From the NCBI GenBank assembly GCA_030043395.1, contig JASHXW010000318.1:1-7498 (forward strand): a stretch of DNA of 7,498 nucleotides, read 5' to 3'. Position 1 is the first letter of the stretch. Every line of letters begins with the position of its first letter. The notes beneath the pieces were generated by a model. The model had not been told where the DNA came from and did not search any database. It was given only the letters and a program-made list of their open reading frames with translations. Made by a program: the position numbers and the translations under genes. This DNA comes from Streptosporangiaceae bacterium. GTDB lineage: Bacteria > Actinomycetota > Actinomycetes > Streptosporangiales > Streptosporangiaceae. Below, piece by piece: positions 1 through 6,254 of this stretch.

Positions 1-286
1 CTCGCTGACCGGCGAGCGCTACGGCAACTTCCGCTCGCTCGCCGTTGCCGACGTGCCAGGCCGCGGCCTGATGGGCGAGCGGCTCATGACGGCGATCCTC
101 ACGGCCGCCGACGACGCCGGATTCACCCACCTGTCCGGCAAGGTGAACGCGGCCAACGTGGGCATGCGCGCGCTCTACCGGGCGTTCGGCTTCACCGCGA
201 CCCACATCACGATGGAGAAGCGGACCGGCCCAAACCGCGGCCTGGCCGGTCACGACGAGGATCGGGCGCCAGGCGAGGCCGGGTGA
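1..286 (+). CDS. GNAT-family N-acetyltransferase, 3' part only
   Basis: The 5' end lies outside the window; the frame is open from base 2 and stops with TGA at 284-286. The visible 94 residues look like the C-terminal half of a GNAT fold. There is a short strand (SLAVADV), then an acetyl-CoA pyrophosphate-binding loop of the R/Q-x-x-G-x-G/A kind (PGRGLMGERLM), a helix, and the late motif NAANVGMRALYRAFGF, in which an Asn, an aromatic residue and a Gly-Phe close the domain. The last 20 or so residues are a hydrophilic tail. The family moves an acetyl group from acetyl-CoA to an amine; the substrate cannot be read here. Its stop overlaps the start of the FkbH-like gene by 4 bp (GTGA), so both are probably translated from one message. 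It could therefore act with the FkbH-ACP pair, but that is inference from position. Confidence 0.8.
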   Translation, partial: SLTGERYGNFRSLAVADVPGRGLMGERLMTAILTAADDAGFTHLSGKVNAANVGMRALYRAFGFTATHITMEKRTGPNRGLAGHDEDRAPGEAG

Positions 287-1350
287 GCGAGCGCCAGGAC
301 CCGCTGGTCAAGTGCGTGGTCTGGGACCTGGACGGCACGCTGCTGTCGGGGACCTACCTGGAGTCGCCCGGCCAGCCACCGCCGGCAGACCCGGTGATGG
401 CGGAAGTCCTGCGCGACCTGGCTGGCCGCGGCATCCTGCAGGCAGTGGCGACCCGCAATCCGCCCGATGCCGTGCGGCATGCCGAGCATGCGGCCGGCCA
501 CGAGTTCGCAGCGGTCCAGTCTGGCTGGGGCGCGAAGTCGGCCGCGATTACCGCGATCATGGCCGAACTTGGCCTGGCAGCCGACTCCGTCGCCTTCGTC
601 GACGACGATGCGCTGGAGCGCGCCGAGGTGTCCTTCAGCCTGCCCGAGGTCCTCGTGCTGGCCCCGCAGGACATGGCCCAGGCAGTGAACTGGCCGCTGT
701 TCAGCCCGCAGGTGGTCACCGACGAGGCGCGCCGACGCGGGGAGCTCTACCTGCAGCGCCGGACCCGGCACGAGGAGGCCAAGGCATTCGGCGGATCGCG
801 TGATGATTTCCTGCGCTACTGCCAGACGCAGGTCACGATCAGCCCGGCTAGCCTCGGCGACGTGCCCAGGCTGCACGAGCTGTCGGTCCGCACGCACCAG
901 TTCAACTCCACCGGCGCGCAGCTGAGCGAAGCGGAGCTCGCCGACTTCCTCGGCTCGCCCGTGCACCAGCTCATCACCGTCCGGCTAGCAGACCGGTTCG
1001 GCGACGACGGCCTAGTCGGCGCCTGCCTGATTGACAGGGACTCAGGTTCCTGGCAGGTCCCGCAGCTGATGATGTCGTGCAGGGCGATGGGCCGCGGCGT
1101 CATCGACGCGCTGCTCGCATGGCTGTGCCAGGCCGCGAGTTCGGCCGCGGTGACCGCGGTCGGGGTAACTTGCGTGATCACGCCGCGCAACGTGCCGCTG
1201 CGGATCGCGCTCACCTCGGCCGGATTCCGCGCCGGCGAGGACACGGACAGCGCCGCAGGCGAGAACAGGACGGCGATCTACCTCCGGACGCTGAGCCAGC
1301 CGCTACCGGCGTTGCCGGATTGGGCTCGCTGGCAGCAGGAGCCCGGATGA
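283..1350 (+). CDS. FkbH-like HAD-superfamily (IIIC) phosphatase / glyceryl-ACP-forming enzyme
   Basis: A 355-residue protein of the usual FkbH-like length. The N-terminal HAD domain shows motif I as WDLDGTL (D15, D17), motif II as AVATRN (T57), a motif III Lys in GWGAKS (K85) and motif IV as AFVDDD (D107, D108), then SFSLPEVLVL. The C-terminal half is the GNAT-like part of FkbH proteins: VTDEARRR, SVRTHQFNSTG near 201-211, and MMSCRAMGRGV with a Cys at 266. Characterised relatives (FkbH, OzmB) take 1,3-bisphosphoglycerate, remove phosphate and place a D-glyceryl group on an acyl carrier protein. The ACP encoded next is the obvious partner, its ATG overlapping this stop as ATGA. GTG 283 is chosen because KCVVWDLD follows at the usual distance and it overlaps the upstream stop. 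Relatives I recall have DNTLW and SKN where this has DGTLL and TRN, so it is a diverged member whose substrate may differ. Confidence 0.85.
   Translation: MSERQDPLVKCVVWDLDGTLLSGTYLESPGQPPPADPVMAEVLRDLAGRGILQAVATRNPPDAVRHAEHAAGHEFAAVQSGWGAKSAAITAIMAELGLAADSVAFVDDDALERAEVSFSLPEVLVLAPQDMAQAVNWPLFSPQVVTDEARRRGELYLQRRTRHEEAKAFGGSRDDFLRYCQTQVTISPASLGDVPRLHELSVRTHQFNSTGAQLSEAELADFLGSPVHQLITVRLADRFGDDGLVGACLIDRDSGSWQVPQLMMSCRAMGRGVIDALLAWLCQAASSAAVTAVGVTCVITPRNVPLRIALTSAGFRAGEDTDSAAGENRTAIYLRTLSQPLPALPDWARWQQEPG
1337..1341 (+). promoter_or_regulatory. Ribosome binding site of the ACP gene
   Basis: AGGAG lies 5 nt before ATG 1347, inside the end of the FkbH-like gene. It decides the ACP start against earlier in-frame starts such as ATG 1077, which would only read an out-of-frame shadow of the upstream gene. 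Confidence 0.6.
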
Positions 1351-1694
1351 GCGCGCCAGGTGAGCCAGCAGGCCGGCTCGCACCCGCGAGCCAGGACAGC
1401 GCGGCCGGCCTGGCAAGCGTGACCAGCGAGCTCCGCCAGATCCTGGCCACGATCACCGGCACAAGCGAACCGCTTGGCGCAGGCGCCAGCACGCCGCTCC
1501 TTCGTGACGGCATCGGCCTGGACTCACTCGGCGGCACGGTGCTGCTCATGCAGGTCAAGCGGCGTTTCGGCGTCGACGTCGCTGGCGAGGACCTGAACCT
1601 CGACGCCCTGGCCACGCTCGGCACGCTCGCAGCGTTCGTTCACGAGGCGGCATCGCGACGGGCCGGAAAGGCCAAGCGCAGCGTGGCCGGATAA
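1347..1694 (+). CDS. Free-standing acyl carrier protein, FkbH partner
   Basis: A 115-residue protein with one carrier domain at about residues 24-100. The phosphopantetheine attachment site is in GIGLDSLGG, with Ser60 (codon 1524-1526) as the predicted modified residue. A recognition-helix region follows (VLLMQVKRRFGVDV), then the last helix (LATLGTLAAFVHEA) and a short basic tail. The first 23 residues are Ala/Pro/Ser-rich and look unstructured. The start is ATG 1347: it overlaps the FkbH-like stop as ATGA and has a good ribosome binding site. The carrier would receive a glyceryl group from the FkbH-like enzyme and offer it, perhaps after oxidation or methylation, to a ketosynthase. No such later enzyme is visible. 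It is unlikely to be the housekeeping fatty-acid ACP, since it is longer, has no fab neighbours and sits in the FkbH operon. It ends 6 bp before the convergent acetyltransferase gene. Confidence 0.9.
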   Translation: MSAPGEPAGRLAPASQDSAAGLASVTSELRQILATITGTSEPLGAGASTPLLRDGIGLDSLGGTVLLMQVKRRFGVDVAGEDLNLDALATLGTLAAFVHEAASRRAGKAKRSVAG

Positions 1695-1700
1695 CTGCCC

Positions 1701-2246
1701 CTAGGCGGATGCCACCAGCCGGTAGGCCACGTGCGGCCGCACGGGGTGCCCGAGCGGAATGGCGGGATGCTCGAACTCGCCATACCTCGTCATGCCAATC
1801 CTGCGCATGACCGCCTGCGACGGCTCGTTCAGCACGGCGGTCATCGACCAGATCTCCGCCAGCCCGGCGCCGTCGAAGGCGACCCCGACCGCCGCACGCC
1901 CGGCCTCGGTCGCGTAGCCCCGGTGCCAGGCCGCCTTCGCGAGCCGCCAGCCCACCTCCGTGCCTCCGGCTCCCGGAACCCCTTCAGGCATCGGGTTGAG
2001 CCCGGTGAATCCGATGAACTCGCCTGTCGCGGCCACCTCCAGTGCCCACAGGCCGTAGCCCTGGCGTTCGAAGCGTTCCTCCATGCGATCCACGTGCGCG
2101 TCACTGGCCGCCCGGTCCATGACCGACGGGAAGAATCGCATGACCTCCGGGTCGGCGTTCAACGCCGCGTAGGGGTCCCGATCGGCGTCACGCCACCGGC
2201 GCATCAGAAGACGATCGGTGCGGATAGTGTCGAATCGGCGTGCCAC
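1701..2246 (-). CDS. GNAT acetyltransferase, RimJ/RimL type
   Basis: A complete 181-residue protein if started at GTG 2246. It opens with TIRTDRLLMRRWRDAD, the standard beginning of the RimJ/RimL-like GNAT group, then has PEVMRFF, WALEVAATGEFIGFTGL and the acetyl-CoA loop WHRGYATEAGRAA (about residues 107-119). NEPSQAVMRRIGM at about 140-152 follows. Characterised members acetylate N-terminal amines of ribosomal proteins, but many relatives act on antibiotics or small amines, so the substrate is open. The frame runs up to TTG 2300 and also contains GTG 2267. GTG 2246 is preferred because the family starts just before TIRTDRL, and because a promoter-like hexamer ends 6 nt before it. The gene converges with the ACP gene (6-bp gap) and is divergent from the hydrolase gene; nothing ties it to either. 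Confidence 0.88.
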   Translation of the reverse strand: MARRFDTIRTDRLLMRRWRDADRDPYAALNADPEVMRFFPSVMDRAASDAHVDRMEERFERQGYGLWALEVAATGEFIGFTGLNPMPEGVPGAGGTEVGWRLAKAAWHRGYATEAGRAAVGVAFDGAGLAEIWSMTAVLNEPSQAVMRRIGMTRYGEFEHPAIPLGHPVRPHVAYRLVASA

Positions 2247-2252
2247 CGGGTC

Positions 2253-2258
2253 AGCGTA
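2253..2258 (-). promoter_or_regulatory. Possible -10 element for a leaderless acetyltransferase message
   Basis: On the - strand TACGCT fits the actinobacterial TANNNT pattern and is followed by 6 nt and then GTG 2246. This is the spacing expected if transcription begins at the start codon itself. No purine-rich ribosome binding site lies before that GTG, which fits leaderless translation. I see no convincing -35 hexamer. The element sits in the 53-bp gap between divergent genes. Confidence 0.35.
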
Positions 2259-2299
2259 GCGCGGCACGCGCGAGGCTGACGGGACGTGCAGAGCGGGCA

Positions 2300-3445
2300 A
2301 TGCCGATCCACGGGACGTGCGACAAGGCGTTCTGGCCGGTTCGCGAGGCCTTCGCCGAGAACTTCACCAGCCGCGGCGAGAACGGCGCGGCAATCTGCGT
2401 CACCGTCCTTGGCAGCCAGGTGTGCGACCTGTGGGGCGGCTGGTCCGACGCCGAAGCCACCCGGCAGTGGCGGCAGGACACGCTGGTGAACGTGTTCTCG
2501 GTCGGCAAGGGCCTCCTGGCGCTGCTTGCCGCGAAGCTAGCCGGCGCGGGGCAACTCGATAGTGACGCCGCGGTGAGGCACTACTGGCCCGAGTTCGCTG
2601 CTGCCGGGAAGGACGCGGTGACCGTCAGGCAGGTGCTTGCTCATCAAGCCGGGCTGCCGGCGATCAGGCGGACGCTGCCGGCCGGCTCGATGCTGGACTG
2701 GCAGTTCATGACCACGACCCTGGCCGGCGAAGAACCATGGTGGCAGCCAGGGACGGCACACGGCTACCACGTCAACACGTTCGGATTTCTGGTCGGCGAG
2801 GTACTGCGGCGGGTCACTGGCCGAAGCGTCGGCGCCCTGCTCCGAGACGAGATCGCTGGCCCGCTAGGCGCCGACGTGCATGTCGGGCTGCCGGCGGCCG
2901 AGCACCACCGCGTCGCGAGCTTCGACTGGCCGCATCCGGGCCTGCACCAGGCTGGCCAGCCGCCGATGCTGAGCGGTTCTGCGCTCATGGAGTACAACGC
3001 CTACTTCAACCCGGCCGGCTTCTCCGGGGCGGGCGTGATCAACACGCCAGGCTGGCGTGCCGCCGAGGTGCCGTCAGCGAACGCGCACGCAACAGCGCGC
3101 GGTGTAGCGCGCGTCTATACCGCCCTGGCCGCAGGCGGCGCCATAGATGGCGTGCGGGTGGTTTCTGCTGACGCCTTGGCGGCAGCGACGACAGAGCAGG
3201 TGCACGGCCTCGACCTGGTACTGCGCCGGCCTTCCAGATTCGGCCTTGGCTTCCAGCTCACCCAGCCGGAACGGCCGCTGGGCCCGAACGCTGGTGGCTT
3301 CGGCCACTTCGGCGCTGGCGGCTCGCTCGGCTTCTGCGACCCGCAGGCTGGCATCGGCTTCGGCTACGTCACCGGCCAGATGGGCCCGCGCTGGCAGAAC
3401 CCGCGCAATCGCGCGCTCATCGACGCGCTGTACTCCTGCTTGTAG
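2300..3445 (+). CDS. Serine beta-lactamase-like hydrolase (EstB / family VIII esterase type)
   Basis: A 381-residue protein of the class C beta-lactamase/penicillin-binding-protein fold. Ser-x-x-Lys is seen as FSVGKG (nucleophile S67, base K70), after the family landmark VCDLWGGWSD. VRQVLAHQAGLPAI follows, and the second catalytic block is HGYHVNTFGFLVGE (Y156). The C-terminal block GFGHFGAGGSLGFCDP (H336) stands where beta-lactamases carry Lys-Thr-Gly. These traits point to a family VIII carboxylesterase or related amidase acting on small esters, rather than a true beta-lactamase. There is no signal peptide, so it is probably cytoplasmic. ATG 2300 is chosen because relatives begin with a similar short HGTCD lead. 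The earlier in-frame GTG 2240 would add 20 low-complexity residues and overlap the divergent gene. No clear ribosome binding site precedes ATG 2300. The thiolase gene starts 39 bp downstream on the same strand. Confidence 0.88.
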   Translation: MPIHGTCDKAFWPVREAFAENFTSRGENGAAICVTVLGSQVCDLWGGWSDAEATRQWRQDTLVNVFSVGKGLLALLAAKLAGAGQLDSDAAVRHYWPEFAAAGKDAVTVRQVLAHQAGLPAIRRTLPAGSMLDWQFMTTTLAGEEPWWQPGTAHGYHVNTFGFLVGEVLRRVTGRSVGALLRDEIAGPLGADVHVGLPAAEHHRVASFDWPHPGLHQAGQPPMLSGSALMEYNAYFNPAGFSGAGVINTPGWRAAEVPSANAHATARGVARVYTALAAGGAIDGVRVVSADALAAATTEQVHGLDLVLRRPSRFGLGFQLTQPERPLGPNAGGFGHFGAGGSLGFCDPQAGIGFGYVTGQMGPRWQNPRNRALIDALYSCL

Positions 3446-3473
3446 CTTGAAGGCAGCAACATCGCCGACCCCC

Positions 3474-3478
3474 GGAGG
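3474..3478 (+). promoter_or_regulatory. Strong ribosome binding site of the thiolase gene
   Basis: GGAGG, 6 nt before ATG 3485, is the best Shine-Dalgarno match in the window. It fixes the thiolase start and suggests that gene is translated efficiently on its own even if it shares a message with the hydrolase gene. Confidence 0.7.
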
Positions 3479-3484
3479 TGGCCG

Positions 3485-4669
3485 ATGAGCGCCGTGTTCG
3501 TCGCTGACGCCTGCAGGACGCCGATCGGGAAGATCAAGGGCGCGCTGGCCAGCGTCCGGCCCGACCATCTGAGCGCGGAGGTAATCAGCGCGCTGATGGC
3601 TCGCAATCCGTGGCTCGAACCTGAGTCGATCGACGACGTCTACTGGGGTGCCGCCAACCAGGCCGGCGAGGACAACAGGAACGTCGCGCGCATGGCGGTC
3701 CTGCTGGCAGGACTGCCCGTCGAGGTGCCCGGCGCGACCGTCAACAGGCTGTGCGGCTCGGGCATGGAGGCCATCTGCTCAGCCGCGCGCGCGATCGCGG
3801 CGGGCGACGCCGACATCTGCTTTGCCGGTGGCGCCGAGTCGATGACGCGCGCGCCGTTCGTCCTGCCCAGGCCGACTGAGCCCTTCCCGCGCGAGGCGGG
3901 GCTCGTCGACACCAGGCTCGGCTGGCGCCTGGTCAGCCCCAGGATGGCCGAGATGTACCCGCCGATCAGCCTTGGCGAGACAGCCGAGAACGTGGCTGAC
4001 AAGTACGGCGTCGACCGGCAGAGGCAGGACGACTTCGCGCTGCGCAGCCACCGGCACGCGGCCGCTGCCAGGGACGCGGGCAGGTTCGACGCGGAGATCA
4101 TCCCGGTGCAGGGCCAGGCGGGGATGGTGAGCGCGGATGAAGGCATCAGAGACGACCTGACCGCCGAGGAGCTGGCCGCCAAGCGGCCTGCGTTCCGTTC
4201 CGGCGGAACGGTGACGGGCGGCAACTCCTCGCCGCTGAACGACGGTGCGGCCGGGCTGATCCTGATGTCCGAGCGGGCAATCCGGGCCACCGGCGCCGAG
4301 CCGCTCGCCAGGTACAAGGGCTCGGTCTCGGCTGGAGTGCACCCGGATTACATGGGCATCGGCCCGGTACCTGCCATGACCAAGGCGACGGCCAGGGCCG
4401 GGTGGCAGCTCAGCGACCTGGCGCTGGTCGAAGTCAATGAGGCGTTCGCGGCCCAGGCCGTGGCCGTGCTCGATCAGCTCAAGCTGGACCCTGACCTCGT
4501 CAACGTCAACGGGGGTGCGATCGCGATCGGACATCCGCTCGGCTGCTCGGGCGCCAGGATAACGACCACGTTGCTGCACGAACTGCGCCGCCGCGGCGGT
4601 GGCAGGGGAGCGGCCACCATGTGCATAGGCGTGGGCCAGGGGATCGCCAGCCTCTGGGAGTCGGCGTAG
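3485..4669 (+). CDS. Thiolase (acetyl-CoA C-acyltransferase), PcaF/FadA-like
   Basis: A full-length 394-residue thiolase. The acyl-accepting Cys is C90 in NRLCGSGMEA. The second active-site loop is VEVNEAFAAQA, the catalytic His is H350 in AIGHPLGCSGAR, and the second Cys is C380 in MCIGVGQG. This is the complete Cys/His/Cys set of a degradative or biosynthetic thiolase. The stretch AANQAGEDNRNVARMAVLLAGLP is what I associate with 3-oxoadipyl-CoA thiolases (PcaF) and close relatives, which cleave 3-oxoadipyl-CoA to succinyl-CoA and acetyl-CoA. However, no aromatic-ring or phenylacetate catabolic genes are nearby, so a general 3-ketoacyl-CoA thiolase is equally possible and no symbol is given. 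The protein is cytoplasmic and such enzymes are usually tetramers. About 13 of about 31 arginines use AGG by hand count. It converges with the PQQ-propeller lipoprotein gene, 25 bp away. Confidence 0.95.
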   Translation: MSAVFVADACRTPIGKIKGALASVRPDHLSAEVISALMARNPWLEPESIDDVYWGAANQAGEDNRNVARMAVLLAGLPVEVPGATVNRLCGSGMEAICSAARAIAAGDADICFAGGAESMTRAPFVLPRPTEPFPREAGLVDTRLGWRLVSPRMAEMYPPISLGETAENVADKYGVDRQRQDDFALRSHRHAAAARDAGRFDAEIIPVQGQAGMVSADEGIRDDLTAEELAAKRPAFRSGGTVTGGNSSPLNDGAAGLILMSERAIRATGAEPLARYKGSVSAGVHPDYMGIGPVPAMTKATARAGWQLSDLALVEVNEAFAAQAVAVLDQLKLDPDLVNVNGGAIAIGHPLGCSGARITTTLLHELRRRGGGRGAATMCIGVGQGIASLWESA

Positions 4670-4674
4670 CCCGA

Positions 4675-4704
4675 GGGCGGCCCTCTTGTCAGGGCTAGCC
4701 GCCC
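4675..4704. terminator. GC-rich hairpin between convergent genes, possible bidirectional terminator
   Basis: GGGCGGC (4675-4681) pairs perfectly with GCCGCCC (4698-4704). CCT (4682-4684) can continue the stem with AGG (4691-4693), leaving a 4-nt bulge and a 6-nt loop. A competing small hairpin GAGGG-CGG-CCCTC lies at 4673-4685. The right arm covers the end of the lipoprotein gene (stop at 4695-4697). Neither strand has a U-rich tail, so this would be a tail-less terminator of the kind proposed for high-GC bacteria. Its place between convergent stops supports the role. Confidence 0.4.
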
Positions 4705-6137
4705 GTCACGGCGATCACGCCGTGCAGCGTCCCGACCAGGACGAGCCGCCCGGACAGCGTTGGCGACTCGAAGTGCGGCAGCGCCGTATGAAGCCTGATG
4801 CTGTGCATGACGTGCCCGTCGGCCGGGTTCAGCTCGTAGAGCACGCCCGAGTAGTAGTTGGTAACCCAGATGGCGCTTCCGCCGGCAACCGGCGAGCCGA
4901 CCGCCGATCGCGGGCCGTGCCACAGGACGCCCAGCTTGCCCGGCGGCACGGACACCGCGGCCGGACCCCCGCTTGCGCAGGGAATGATCACGACCGAGCG
5001 GAGCACGGCTGCTCCGCCGTATGCAGGGCACACCGCCAGCTGAGCTAGCTGGCCGCCAACTCCGCCGAGATGGCGCGGGTTGAGCAGGTACCCGGTGCCT
5101 CGCTTGCCGACCATCAGGATCTGCCCGTTCCTGGTCAGCGCCGGGGTCATCGAGCCTAGGTCCAGGTCGCCCCGATTGTCCGCCAGCCACGTCCTGGGAG
5201 CGAAAACGCCGATCCTGCGCAGGCCAGGCGTCAGGGCGGTGACCGAGTCCGAGTCGTCGAACCGGCCCTTGATGTCACCGTTGCCGACGCCGACGTACAA
5301 CGTCCCGCCGCTTCCGATCGCCGGGCCGCCTGGCGCCCAGATTCCGGCGTGATTCGAGCTTGGCACCAGGTAACGCACGATCGGGCGATGCCGGCCCGTA
5401 CCGGCGGCTGGCATTCCTACGACGGAGCCCTCGTACGGTCCGCAATCCCCGGCGTGGCCGCCGAACGTGACGTACACCCGGCCGTCTTCGGCGGTCAGCG
5501 CGCCTCTCTGCTGGTCGTAGTACGGCCGCTTGTCGGGCGAGGGAACGGCCCGCTCGTACCGCACCTGGCCGCTCGCCGGGTTCAGGCCGACCAGCAGGTG
5601 ATTGGTCCGCCCGTCCTGCGCCACGACGTAGACCAAGCCGCGGTACAGCACCGGCGTGCTCGTGATCCCGATCGGGTTTATGTCTCCGCACGGCTGCTCC
5701 CGCAGCGGCAGTGGGGTGCCGAGGTGGCTCCTCCACTGGACCTTGCCAGTCACCCGGCTCAGGCCGTAGACGGTGTCGTTCTCGGTGGCGGCGATGACCC
5801 GGTTCCCGATGACCAGGGGCTGCCCGTAGACGGCGCCGTCCAGATGCCGCGACCAGTCCCGGGACAGGCGCCCTGCCTGCGGCAACCCGAGGACTACCCC
5901 GGTCCTGGCCAGATCATGGTGGTATGTCGTCCACTGAGTGTCGGCTCCAGCCTCGGCAGAGCTGCCTGGTCCCGACCGCCGACGTGTGGGTGAGCCGCTC
6001 GGCGAGCTGACTGCCGTAGCGTGGCGCCCAGGCGAGGCCGGATGCCCGCTGCCGTGGCGGCTGGGTGCGCCAGGCGCGCAGGCCGCGAGCGCGAGAGCGG
6101 CGGCGACGGTGGCCGCGAACACCGGCCTGAAGTCCAC
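4695..6137 (-). CDS. PQQ-binding-like beta-propeller lipoprotein
   Basis: A 480-residue protein if started at GTG 6137. It begins with a short signal peptide (DFRPVFAATVAAALALAAC) ending in the lipobox LAAC, so Cys20 is predicted to be lipidated and the protein anchored outside the membrane. A Pro/Ser/Gly/Arg-rich linker follows to about residue 67, then WTTYHHDLARTGV opens a beta-propeller. Blade repeats of the PQQ type are clear at 123-140 (VYGLSRVTGKVQW), 182-199 (LVGLNPASGQVRY) and 433-450 (LYELNPADGHVMH). The closest group I recall is the polyvinyl-alcohol-dehydrogenase-like/PQQ-repeat proteins, but I see no proof of cofactor binding or catalysis, so binding or scaffolding is possible. 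Four mature-part cysteines (150, 232, 370, 387) could form disulfides. The open frame reaches 6284, but the earlier part lacks signal features; GTG 6152 is the main alternative. Confidence 0.82.
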   Translation of the reverse strand: MDFRPVFAATVAAALALAACAPGAPSRHGSGHPASPGRHATAVSSPSGSPTRRRSGPGSSAEAGADTQWTTYHHDLARTGVVLGLPQAGRLSRDWSRHLDGAVYGQPLVIGNRVIAATENDTVYGLSRVTGKVQWRSHLGTPLPLREQPCGDINPIGITSTPVLYRGLVYVVAQDGRTNHLLVGLNPASGQVRYERAVPSPDKRPYYDQQRGALTAEDGRVYVTFGGHAGDCGPYEGSVVGMPAAGTGRHRPIVRYLVPSSNHAGIWAPGGPAIGSGGTLYVGVGNGDIKGRFDDSDSVTALTPGLRRIGVFAPRTWLADNRGDLDLGSMTPALTRNGQILMVGKRGTGYLLNPRHLGGVGGQLAQLAVCPAYGGAAVLRSVVIIPCASGGPAAVSVPPGKLGVLWHGPRSAVGSPVAGGSAIWVTNYYSGVLYELNPADGHVMHSIRLHTALPHFESPTLSGRLVLVGTLHGVIAVTGG

Positions 6138-6254
6138 ATGGCCAGTGTGCACCGCGCACGGCACTGGCGCTTCGCGGCGCGTGATCCGGTGTGGCGGCGT
6201 AGGCGCTGACCGCGTAACGTCTGGCGCGGGGAGACTGAAGCGAGATGCGGGACG
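6138..6254. other. Divergent intergenic region with a weak + strand -10-like hexamer
   Basis: These 117 bp separate the lipoprotein gene and the phosphatidyltransferase gene and must hold promoters for both. On the + strand TAACGT at 6215-6220 matches TANNNT, about 34 nt before ATG 6255; no good -35 partner is visible. On the - strand I find no TANNNT hexamer at a useful distance, and no Shine-Dalgarno sequence before GTG 6137 or GTG 6152. No operator-like inverted repeat stands out. Confidence 0.3.

Noticed and set aside
250..966. 238-codon open frame on the - strand opposite the FkbH-like gene.
   Set aside because: It is a GC-driven shadow: Arg/Ala/Gly/His-rich with no recognisable fold, lying opposite a gene with clear motifs.
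2225..2242. TAGTGT followed 9 nt later by GTG 2240, as an alternative leaderless start of the hydrolase.
   Set aside because: It would add 20 low-complexity residues, overlap the divergent acetyltransferase start and disagree with the usual N-terminus of the family. The hexamer spacing is also long.
2300..3445. The hydrolase as an antibiotic-resistance beta-lactamase.
   Set aside because: The Lys-Thr-Gly box is replaced by GHFG, no signal peptide is present, and the overall pattern matches EstB-type esterases.
3640..4579. Two long - strand frames (225 and 266 codons) opposite the thiolase gene.
   Set aside because: Both are low-complexity antisense readings of a gene with a complete catalytic set; neither has a family motif.
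4474..5190. 238-codon - strand frame bridging the thiolase end and the lipoprotein end.
   Set aside because: It crosses two real genes and the hairpin and has shadow-like composition (many Arg, Gly and Pro).
5349..5993. 214-codon + strand frame inside the propeller gene.
   Set aside because: It is antisense to clear PQQ-type repeats and shows no domain of its own.
269..6041. The shared 14-mer CCAGGCGAGGCCGG near 269-282 and again near 6028-6041.
   Set aside because: It lies in unrelated contexts, is short, and is easily explained by GC-rich composition with frequent CAGG; no extended repeat surrounds it.
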